Of a stretch of 7,951 bases of DNA, positions 1 to 5,944 are shown piece by piece. The notes below the pieces were generated by a model, which ran no database searches, had not been told where the DNA came from, and saw only the letters and a program-made list of their open reading frames with translations. Source of the stretch: Anaerolineae bacterium (GTDB lineage: Bacteria > Chloroflexota > Anaerolineae > 4572-78 > NAK82); the NCBI GenBank assembly GCA_025062175.1, contig JANXAX010000100.1:1-7951 (forward strand). The letters run 5' to 3'. The position numbers were made by a program, and so were the translations under genes. The first letter of the stretch is position 1; every line of letters begins with the position of its first letter.

Positions 1-248
1 CGAGCTTGTCGCGCGATGAACCTCCTTTGATGATCTCGATGTTGCGCTTCGGCACATCCAAACATTTGGCCAGCAAGCGCGTCAGCGCTTCATTGGCTGC
101 CCCCTCCACCGGCGCAGCGGTCAACCGCACCCGCAGCATGTCGGCATGCCAGCCACTGATCTCGTCCCTGTCAGCGCGGGGTGTCACGTGCACGGGAAAG
201 GCAGCGCCTCCGTGCGCTTCGCGGATTTTGAACTCGATCTTGCGCATG
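1..248 (-). CDS. DUF167/YggU family protein, C-terminus cut by window edge
   Basis: Small conserved protein of the DUF167 (YggU, UPF0235) family, whose biochemical role is not established. About 82 residues are visible, starting at the ATG at 246-248; the 3' end lies outside the window. Family landmarks are present: the VTPRADRDEI stretch at residues 21-30 (usual form QPRASRDEI), PVEGAANEAL at 46-55 (usual PVDGKANEAL) and GGSSRDK at 75-81 (usual sG.tSR.K). The usual family length is about 95-110 residues, so only a short tail is missing. A good Shine-Dalgarno AGGAG (complement of 257-261) lies 8 nt before the ATG. It is the last visible gene of the pgeF-yggS-proC-yggT run and starts 55 bp after the YggT stop, the same order as yggT-yggU in many Gammaproteobacteria. 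The family assignment is firm; function is unknown. Confidence 0.9.
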
Positions 249-303
249 ACTTCATCTCCTAATGAGACCGTTGCGAATCGAAAAACCGCCTATACCGTAG
301 CCG

Positions 304-600
304 CTAGGCCATACCCTGTAGCAATAGGTTCTCCAACAGACGTCGTGCCACTTCCAACAGAATTAAGGCGACGATGGGGCTGAAGTCGACCGCGCCAAAG
401 GTAGTGAAACGACGCAAGGGCTCCAACAAAGGGTCGGTGATCTGATACAGCAGGCGAACAGCCGGGTGGTACACATCGATGCGCACCCCCACCACGGGCA
501 GCCAGGAGAGGATGACTCGGGTGAGGATGGCGAGCGAGGTCAGCTGAAACAACAAGTTGACGGACAGGACGAGGAACTGACCGATGTCATGTGCTGTCAT
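304..600 (-). CDS. YggT family integral membrane protein
   Basis: A 98-residue YggT/YlmG family membrane protein. Two hydrophobic segments are visible, at about residues 8-34 and 72-94, joined by a polar stretch with the family's characteristic YHPAVRLLYQITDPLLEPLRRF (residues 44-65). Length and layout are normal for the family. Relatives in bacteria and chloroplasts (YlmG/CCB3) have been linked to osmotic tolerance, nucleoid or division-site organisation and cytochrome assembly, but no reaction is known. The ATG at 598-600 lies inside the 3' end of proC (14 bp overlap, different frame), with a strong Shine-Dalgarno GGGGAG (complement of 609-614) 8 nt upstream inside the proC coding region. 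This suggests translational coupling. It ends with TAG. YlmG normally sits beside ylmE or yggS, as here. Confidence 0.93.
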   Translation of the reverse strand: MTAHDIGQFLVLSVNLLFQLTSLAILTRVILSWLPVVGVRIDVYHPAVRLLYQITDPLLEPLRRFTTFGAVDFSPIVALILLEVARRLLENLLLQGMA

Positions 601-1420
601 TGCCCAGGCTCCCCAAGTATTTGGATTTCTGATATGCCGCCCACACCGCCTTGGAGATCACCGTGCGCAAGCCACCTTTCTCCAGCTGGTAAAGCGCTTC
701 TGCAGACGTACCTCCGGGCGAGGTGACCATGTTACGCAAAACGGCTGGGTGCAAGCGCGAGCGGCGCGCGAACTCGACCGCTCCGCGCATCGTCTGCAGC
801 ACCAGCTGCTCAGCCACCCGCCGCGAGAAGCCCATATGGACTCCGGCGTCGATGAGTGCTTCCATAAACAAGAAGACATATGCCGGACCGGTACCGGAGA
901 GGGCGGTCGCCATGTCCAGATAGTCCTCATGATTGACGTAGAGCTCCTCCCCCAGCGCACCTAAAATGGCCTTGGTCTGGGCGCGTTGCTGTTCGCTGGT
1001 GCCTGGCGTGGCCGTCCATACCGACATGCCCATGCCAACTTGGGCCGGGGTATTGGGCATCACCCGCACAATGGCAGGATGTTGCAATCCCTTAAGCAGG
1101 CGTTCGATCGTCACTCCGGCGACGATGGAGATCACCAGCGCGTCGGGGCGGATGACTCCCCCGTCCAACTCCGCCAACACTTCGCCGATTACTTGCGGCT
1201 TGACAGCTAAGACGACGATCTCGCCCCACGAAGCAGCGCGGCGGTTGTCCTGCGTGGCTTGAATGCGATACTGCGCCATCAGCTCCTCACCACGCTCAGG
1301 CCGCACATCGCTTGCCATGATGTTCTGGGCCGGCAGGAGCTGTTGATCGAGCAAGCCCTTGATCATCGCCTCGGCCATCACACCGCTGCCGATAAAGCTG
1401 ATCTTAATGTCCTGGAGCAT
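587..1420 (-). CDS. proC: Pyrroline-5-carboxylate reductase
   Basis: ProC reduces 1-pyrroline-5-carboxylate to L-proline with NAD(P)H, the last step of proline synthesis, in the cytoplasm. The 277-residue product has the normal length. An N-terminal Rossmann fold opens with FIGSGVMAEAMIKGL (residues 9-23), followed by LAVKPQ (71-76), SIVAGV (98-103) and MPNTPA (121-126). The helical C-terminal dimerisation domain carries LSGTGPAYVF (174-183) and the family signature MVTSPGGTS (231-239) with E248-K-G-G after it. All landmark residues are intact. The start is the ATG at 1418-1420, with a purine-rich GGGGAAGG just upstream; it lies 20 bp after the YggS-family stop. Its 3' end overlaps the YggT start by 14 bp. 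proC next to yggS is a widely conserved pairing, possibly reflecting the amino-acid and PLP homeostasis role of YggS. Confidence 0.97.
   Translation of the reverse strand: MLQDIKISFIGSGVMAEAMIKGLLDQQLLPAQNIMASDVRPERGEELMAQYRIQATQDNRRAASWGEIVVLAVKPQVIGEVLAELDGGVIRPDALVISIVAGVTIERLLKGLQHPAIVRVMPNTPAQVGMGMSVWTATPGTSEQQRAQTKAILGALGEELYVNHEDYLDMATALSGTGPAYVFLFMEALIDAGVHMGFSRRVAEQLVLQTMRGAVEFARRSRLHPAVLRNMVTSPGGTSAEALYQLEKGGLRTVISKAVWAAYQKSKYLGSLGNDST
609..614 (-). promoter_or_regulatory. Shine-Dalgarno of the YggT gene inside proC
   Basis: GGGGAG on the minus strand lies 8 nt before the YggT ATG and falls within the last codons of proC. It fixes the YggT start despite the 14 bp gene overlap and points to translational coupling. 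Confidence 0.6.
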
Positions 1421-1440
1421 AGACCTTCCCCATCACCTGG

Positions 1441-2250
1441 CTAGCGTTCTCCGAAGATGGCCCGGCCGATGCGCACCAATGTGGCTCCTTCCTCGATTGC
1501 GACTTCGAAGTCATCCGTCATGCCCATAGAGAGATGTTGCCAGTCGATGTCGGGCAATTCCTGGCGCAGCACCTCTCGCAGCGCGCGCAACGAGGCGAAC
1601 ACCGGTCGCGCCAGCTCCGCAACAGAGACGATCGGCGCCATAGTCATCAGGCCTTGCAGTTTGAGATGCGGAAGGCGGCTGATTGTGCGCACCGTCTGGA
1701 CGAATTCGGCGCGTATCGCGCGGTCGCGTTGCCAATCGGCCAATGAAAAGCCATATTTGCTGGCTTCGCCGGAGACATTACATTCCAACAACACCGGTAC
1801 CACACGTTCCGACGCAGCGGCACGGGCTTCCAGACGTTCTGCCAGGCGCAGACTGTCGAGCGAATGGATCATGTCAAAGAGCACTGCCTGGGCCGTCTTG
1901 CGATGCTGAATGTGCCCGATCATGTGCCAGACAGGGCGCTCGTATGGCGAGGTGATAGCACCCAATGTCTCCGTCAAGGCTTTTATCTTGGGGATGCCCT
2001 CTTCGACACGATTTTCACCGAAGTGACGGACGCCAAGGCAATAAGCAGCCTGCACGACCCTCACAGGTTGTGTCTTGGTGACGGCGACGAGAATGATCTC
2101 TTGGGGAGAGCGACCGACCCGTTGCGCTGCTGCGGCGATGCGTGCCTGGACACGCTCCAAGTTGACCGCCAGCGCGTGCGCCACCTGCTCCGCCATCACA
2201 TCAGTTGCAAAAAGAGCGGTTGATCCTGAGGTGCTGAATCCTTCCTCCAT
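1441..2250 (-). CDS. YggS/PLPBP family pyridoxal phosphate homeostasis protein
   Basis: Single-domain PLP-binding protein of the YggS/PROSC (PLPBP) family, with an alanine-racemase-like TIM barrel. Members bind PLP without known catalysis and keep free PLP and some amino-acid pools balanced. The PLP lysine is K59 in VAVTKT (55-60). Other family landmarks are HFGENRVEEG (76-85), WHMIGHIQHRK (108-118, usual form WHfIGhLQ.NK), LLECNVSGEASKYGF (154-168), GLMTMAP (200-206) and the phosphate-binding C-terminus HLSMGMTDDFEVAIEEGAT.VRIG (239-262). From the ATG at 2248-2250 it is 269 residues, longer than the usual 220-235. A second ATG at 2194-2196 would give 251 residues and align better with family N-termini. 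I keep the upstream ATG because AGGTGA lies 11 nt before it, overlapping the pgeF stop, while no Shine-Dalgarno precedes the inner ATG. The gene starts 13 bp after pgeF. Confidence 0.94.
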   Translation of the reverse strand: MEEGFSTSGSTALFATDVMAEQVAHALAVNLERVQARIAAAAQRVGRSPQEIILVAVTKTQPVRVVQAAYCLGVRHFGENRVEEGIPKIKALTETLGAITSPYERPVWHMIGHIQHRKTAQAVLFDMIHSLDSLRLAERLEARAAASERVVPVLLECNVSGEASKYGFSLADWQRDRAIRAEFVQTVRTISRLPHLKLQGLMTMAPIVSVAELARPVFASLRALREVLRQELPDIDWQHLSMGMTDDFEVAIEEGATLVRIGRAIFGER

Positions 2251-2270
2251 ATGTTGCGCTCACCTATGGA
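2251..2270 (-). promoter_or_regulatory. Ribosome binding site for the YggS-family gene, overlapping the pgeF stop
   Basis: On the minus strand the pgeF stop codon TAG (2264-2266) is followed by GTGA, so AGGTGA is formed across the stop codon, 11 nt before the ATG at 2248-2250. This is seen directly. It supports the longer YggS-family start and suggests that ribosomes finishing pgeF re-initiate on the next gene. Confidence 0.45.
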
Positions 2271-3085
2271 CTGGCAACGACCCGATATCCGATCACGACA
2301 CCGAAGCGGCCAGTGCGCCCTCCGTCGCCGCGATGCGAGAAGAAAAGATCGCGCCGGCAGGCAGTGCACACGGCCATCTGCTGCACGCAGCCCACACCCG
2401 CCGCCAGCAGCTGCTGACAGTTCGCCTGCCACAAATCCAAGTAGACACGCTGCCCCTCCCGCCGCAACAGCGCCGCGGCCATGTCAGGCAGGGCTGCGGC
2501 GAGGGCTTGGATCACCTCGCCACCCACCTCATAGCAACAGGGGCCAATGGACGGGCCGATCACAGCGGTGATGTCGCGCGCGGCGCAGCCCAGCTGCTCC
2601 GTCATGACGCGCACCGCGGCAGCGGCCACACTTTGTAGTGTACCGCGCCAGCCGGCGTGCACCAATCCGACCGCCCGGCGTTGTGGGTCGTGGAGCAAAA
2701 TCGGCACACAGTCGGCAAAACGCATGCTCAGCATCACCCCAGGCTGCGCAGTGACCAGACCATCCGCTGCAGCCGGCAGCCCGCCGTCCCCCCGCCCTGT
2801 CACCACGCGTATCGCCGTTCCGTGCATCAAGTGACACTGGACTACTTGCGACCGGGAAATATGCAACGCTTGGTAGATGCGCGCGTGGTTTTGCTCGACG
2901 GCCGAGGGGTCATCCCCCACCGCACGGCTGAGGTTCAAAGTAGCATAGGGGGGCCGGCTGACTCCCCCATGGCGGGTGAAAATGGCGTGCACTAAGTGCG
3001 GTTGGTCCAGCCACGCCTCAAACTGGTAAACCGGCAGCCCATCCAGCTGGGTCAATCGAAAGCATCCTGTAGAACAAGTTGACAT
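2264..3085 (-). CDS. pgeF: Laccase-domain peptidoglycan editing factor / polyphenol oxidase family (YfiH/YlmD)
   Basis: Member of the YfiH/YlmD/LACC1 family. Homologues act as purine nucleoside phosphorylase or oxidoreductase, and in E. coli PgeF prevents misincorporation of L-serine into peptidoglycan precursors. From the ATG at 3083-3085 the protein is 273 residues, close to the family norm of 240-280. The three metal-site residues are visible: H88 (in HLMHGT), C126 (in FADCVPILLHD) and H143 (in GLVHAGWRGT). Further landmarks are FTRHGGVS (36-43), GPSIGPCCYEVG (177-188) and the C-terminal LFFSHRGDGGRTGRFG (247-262). The start is uncertain. The frame is open to a GTG at 3137-3139 (291 aa) without a Shine-Dalgarno, and a TTG at 3053-3055 has AGGA 9 nt upstream. 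The 18 residues before the ATG do not look family-like. First gene of the operon leading into yggS, equivalent to the ylmD-ylmE pair. Confidence 0.93.
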   Translation of the reverse strand: MSTCSTGCFRLTQLDGLPVYQFEAWLDQPHLVHAIFTRHGGVSRPPYATLNLSRAVGDDPSAVEQNHARIYQALHISRSQVVQCHLMHGTAIRVVTGRGDGGLPAAADGLVTAQPGVMLSMRFADCVPILLHDPQRRAVGLVHAGWRGTLQSVAAAAVRVMTEQLGCAARDITAVIGPSIGPCCYEVGGEVIQALAAALPDMAAALLRREGQRVYLDLWQANCQQLLAAGVGCVQQMAVCTACRRDLFFSHRGDGGRTGRFGVVIGYRVVASP

Positions 3086-3139
3086 ACCTTGGCAAAGAGT
3101 GTAACACAAAGGAAAGTGCCGGGCAAACAAATAAGACAC

Positions 3140-3232
3140 CGTGATCGATCAGATAACGCAAGCACGCTTCGCTCCGTTTGTTTGGTATAAAATAACTGAA
3201 CCGCGACACGTCTGATTTATCATGTGCGGGTT
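3140..3232. promoter_or_regulatory. Divergent intergenic region, candidate promoters for pgeF and trmFO
   Basis: The only divergent gap in the window, and visibly richer in A and T than the genes around it. On the plus strand TATAAAAT (3186-3193) is a plausible -10 element about 40 bp before the trmFO start, but no good -35 is seen 16-18 bp upstream. On the minus strand TTGCGT (complement of 3156-3161) with TGTCTT (complement of 3133-3138) at 17 bp is a weak sigma-70-like pair. If real, it would place transcription start downstream of the GTG at 3139 and favour the pgeF start at 3085. This is inference; no operator or riboswitch structure is evident. Confidence 0.35.
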
Positions 3233-4594
3233 ATGATGCGCCATGAGCTAGTGGTTATCGGTGGAGGTCTGGCAGGGTGCGAGGCTGCTTGGCAGGCAGC
3301 GCGCTGTGGCATCCGCGTCACTCTGATCGAGATGCGTCCTCTGCGGCGCACGCCTGCCCATGTCACCGACCGGCTAGCCGAGCTCGTATGTTCCAACTCA
3401 CTGGGTGCGCGTGCAATAGACCGCGCGCTGGGACTGCTCAAAGAAGAGATGCGGCGTATGGATTCCCTGATTATCGCTCAGGCAGAGCACACCGCACTGC
3501 CAGCGGGAGGAGCATTGGCGGTCGATCGCGAGCGCTTTGCTGAGGCAGTCACCGCCTGCATTACCACGCATCCCCATATTGAGGTGCAGCGTGCCGAGGC
3601 AACCTCAATTCCAGACGTCCCTGTCATCGTCGCCAGCGGACCGCTCACCACAGAGACGCTCGCCCAGGCACTGGTGCAGCTCAGCGGCGAAGAAAATCTG
3701 TATTTTTTCGATGCGATGGCGCCGATTGTCGCTGCAGATTCCATCAATATGAAGATCGCCTTTCGTGCCAGTCGCTATGGACGTGGTGAGCAAGAGGAGG
3801 GTGACTATATCAACTGTCCCATGACGGAAGCAGAGTACGACCGCTTCTTGGAAGCTTTGCTTTCCGCGGAGCGCATCCCGCTGCGCGATTTTGAGCAGTC
3901 CGATGCGCGCTTCTTCGAGGCGTGTCTTCCGGTGGAGGTGTTGGCGGCGCGGGGGCGCGATGCCTTGCGATATGGCCCAATGCGACCCGTGGGACTGGTT
4001 GATCCGCGCACAGGGCAACAGCCTTTCGCTGTGGTCCAACTACGCCAGGACAACCTCGCAGCGAGCTTATACAACATGGTGGGATTTCAAACTAACCTGC
4101 GCTGGTCTGAGCAGGAGCGCGTCTTCCGGCTTATTCCGGGGTTGGAACGGGCCGAGTTTGTGCGTTTCGGACAGATGCACCGCAACACCTTTGTGAACGC
4201 GCCACGAGTGCTGGATAGCTCATTACGCGTACACACGTTGTTGACCAAACGGGATGCGCCGGTGTGGCTGGCAGGGCAGATCACCGGCAGTGAGGGATAT
4301 GTGGGCAGCGCCTTGACCGGCCTGGTGGCCGGATTGAATGCTGTGTGTTATTTGCGAGGGCGGCCTCCATTAGAATTTCCGCAGAGCACTATGACTGGTG
4401 CTTTATTACACTATCTGACCCATGCCGATCCCAAGCATTTCCAACCGATGAAGGCCAATTTTGGTCTTTTGCCTCCACTCGAGCGCCCTCCCCGACGCAA
4501 ACGCGAGCGCTATCTGGCATTGGCACGGCGTGCGCTGAGCGACCTGGAGTCTGTGCTGCAAGTGATAGCTTCCCTGCGCGTGGCGAGTGGCTGA
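3233..4594 (+). CDS. trmFO: FAD/folate-dependent tRNA (uracil-54-C5)-methyltransferase TrmFO
   Basis: TrmFO makes ribothymidine at position 54 of the tRNA T-loop, taking carbon from 5,10-methylenetetrahydrofolate and electrons from FADH2; it acts in the cytoplasm. From the ATG at 3233 it has 453 residues, normal for the family. The N-terminal dinucleotide-binding motif IGGGLAGCEAAW spans residues 9-20. The two catalytic cysteines known from the B. subtilis enzyme (C53, C226) are matched by C53 in ELVCSNSLGAR and C231 in FFEACLPVEV. Other conserved blocks are LPAGGALAVDR (89-99), YGPMRPVGL (246-254), VVQLRQDN (266-273), YNMVGFQTNL (278-287), MHRNTFVNAP (315-324), GQITGSEGYVGSALTGLVAG (348-367) and FQPMKANFGLLPP (408-420). 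Possible starts are GTG 3224, ATG 3233 and ATG 3236, and none has a strong Shine-Dalgarno. It is divergent from pgeF and converges on the trans-sulfuration gene, so it is probably monocistronic. Confidence 0.96.
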   Translation: MMRHELVVIGGGLAGCEAAWQAARCGIRVTLIEMRPLRRTPAHVTDRLAELVCSNSLGARAIDRALGLLKEEMRRMDSLIIAQAEHTALPAGGALAVDRERFAEAVTACITTHPHIEVQRAEATSIPDVPVIVASGPLTTETLAQALVQLSGEENLYFFDAMAPIVAADSINMKIAFRASRYGRGEQEEGDYINCPMTEAEYDRFLEALLSAERIPLRDFEQSDARFFEACLPVEVLAARGRDALRYGPMRPVGLVDPRTGQQPFAVVQLRQDNLAASLYNMVGFQTNLRWSEQERVFRLIPGLERAEFVRFGQMHRNTFVNAPRVLDSSLRVHTLLTKRDAPVWLAGQITGSEGYVGSALTGLVAGLNAVCYLRGRPPLEFPQSTMTGALLHYLTHADPKHFQPMKANFGLLPPLERPPRRKRERYLALARRALSDLESVLQVIASLRVASG

Positions 4595-4631
4595 TTCCAG
4601 GGGCTCCTCCCACAGGTGTCCATAATTTTTG

Positions 4632-5894
4632 TTAGCCTTGGCTGGCGCGCAAGGCTTGATCCAGATCTTCTTGCAGGTCGGCGACGTGTTCCAGCCCTAC
4701 GGACATGCGAAATGTGCCGGGCAAGATGCCCAACGCAGCTAGACGTTCTGGGCCTAGCCAGCGGTGGGTGCTGGTAGCCGGGTTGACAATGAGCGAGTAG
4801 CAATCGCCCAATGTGGTGGCAGGCAGGATGATGCGCAGCGCGTCGAGAAAACGTGCGGCACGCGTCTGGTCGCAGTGGGCAATGTCAAAACTCAGCATGG
4901 CACCGTAACGTCCCGGTGCGAAGATGCGCTGGGCGATGGAATGCTGAGGATGATCGGGCAAGCCGGCGTAGCGCACCCGTTCTATCAGTGGATGAGCTGC
5001 TAAAAACCGGGCGATCTCCTGAGCGTTGGTGCAATGACGTTCCATGCGCAGTGCGAATGTCTTCAGACCGCGCAACGCGAGCCAGGCTTCATTAGGGCCT
5101 AAGGGACAGCCCACTTGGATCAGCAACGAATGCAACGCGTCAAAGTCATCCTGGGCACAACTCACCGACCCGGCTAGAACGTCTCCGTGTCCGGAAAGAA
5201 ATTTGCTGACGCTGTGCACCACAAAGTCAGCGCCCAGCTGAAAAGGCTTCATAAGATAAGGGGTTGTAAAGGTGTTATCTACCACCACACGGGCTCCATA
5301 ATGGTGCGCCATCTCGATCACAGCGGGTGCGTCAATAATCTTGGTCAGCGGGTTGGTCATCACTTCGAAGTAGACCACGCGCGGCCGGAACGCACGCATC
5401 GCGTCCTCCAATCGATTGAGGTCGGTGAAATCGGCGAAGGCGGTCGGTGCACCCAGATGGGGGAAGACATTTTCCACCATCGTATACACACTGCCATACA
5501 CGTCACTCGAACAGAGGATGCCACCTTTTGCGCCGGCGCCGGCAGCCAATAATGCCAGATGGCTGGCCGCCATCCCTGAAGCACAGACGTGCGTGGTCTC
5601 CGCCCCTTCAAGAGTGGAAATGGCGCGTTCCAGGGCAGTGCTCGTCGGCGAACCTTCACGGGAATAGACGTAACCTGGCTCGCGATAAAATAGACGGTCT
5701 TCTAGCTGGGCATAATTGTCGTAGAGAAAGGTGGTAGCGTTATAAATGGGCGTGCTAGAGCTCCAAAAGTTATATTTCTCCCACCGCTCGCCAGCGTGGA
5801 GGCATTGCGTTTCCATATGACGGTGTAGATAGCGTCCATCAGCCCGGCGATTTTCCGCATGGCGTCGCTGTGTTGCGTTGTGATGCGCGTCCAT
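4632..5894 (-). CDS. PLP-dependent trans-sulfuration enzyme (Cys/Met metabolism family, cystathionine gamma-synthase/lyase-like)
   Basis: Fold-type I PLP enzyme of the Cys/Met metabolism family (cystathionine gamma-synthase, cystathionine lyases, methionine gamma-lyase, O-acylhomoserine sulfhydrylase). Numbered from the ATG at 5892-5894 (420 aa): STPIYNATTF (47-56), phosphate-binding Y77 and R79 in YSREGSPT, ASGMAA (105-110), cofactor-stacking Y133 in DVYGSVY, D206 in VVDNTF, PLP lysine K231 in HSVSKFLSGHGDVLAG, and substrate-carboxylate arginine R396 in FRMSVGLEH. All core residues are intact. The position that is Cys116 in Pseudomonas methionine gamma-lyase is Ser135, so a typical methionine gamma-lyase is not supported; which trans-sulfuration reaction is catalysed cannot be decided. 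Family homology begins near residue 27, leaving a polar, His/Arg-rich N-terminal extension. Alternative starts are TTG 5900 (GGAG 7 nt away, after AAGTGGG) and ATG 5816 (no Shine-Dalgarno). It lies 50 bp after the MttB-like stop from this start. Confidence 0.9.
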   Translation of the reverse strand: MDAHHNATQRRHAENRRADGRYLHRHMETQCLHAGERWEKYNFWSSSTPIYNATTFLYDNYAQLEDRLFYREPGYVYSREGSPTSTALERAISTLEGAETTHVCASGMAASHLALLAAGAGAKGGILCSSDVYGSVYTMVENVFPHLGAPTAFADFTDLNRLEDAMRAFRPRVVYFEVMTNPLTKIIDAPAVIEMAHHYGARVVVDNTFTTPYLMKPFQLGADFVVHSVSKFLSGHGDVLAGSVSCAQDDFDALHSLLIQVGCPLGPNEAWLALRGLKTFALRMERHCTNAQEIARFLAAHPLIERVRYAGLPDHPQHSIAQRIFAPGRYGAMLSFDIAHCDQTRAARFLDALRIILPATTLGDCYSLIVNPATSTHRWLGPERLAALGILPGTFRMSVGLEHVADLQEDLDQALRASQG

Positions 5895-5944
5895 TGGCAA
5901 CCCACTTCTCCGGAATGTGAAAAATGGTTTAGGTAGCGGAGGTC

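Noticed and set aside
282..309. Possible intrinsic terminator after the YggT gene (minus strand: 5 bp stem 289-293/305-309, then TTTTT)
   Set aside because: The stem is only 5 bp with an 11 nt loop, two bases separate it from the T run, and the next gene has its own good ribosome site; too weak to call.
2075..2638. A 187-codon plus-strand open frame across the yggS-like/pgeF boundary
   Set aside because: Antisense to two well supported genes; the residues look like low-complexity shadow translation with no family pattern.
3018..3209. A 63-codon minus-strand frame across the pgeF 5' end and intergenic region
   Set aside because: It overlaps pgeF in another frame, has no ribosome site at its start and no recognisable feature.
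4595..4631. Terminator between the convergent trmFO and trans-sulfuration genes
   Set aside because: There is a T run at 4626-4630, but I could not draw a GC-rich stem longer than about 3-4 bp before it.
5895..5944. SAM riboswitch or other leader element before the trans-sulfuration gene
   Set aside because: The gap to the MttB-family stop is only about 50 bp, too short for a SAM-I aptamer plus expression platform, and no paired structure is evident.
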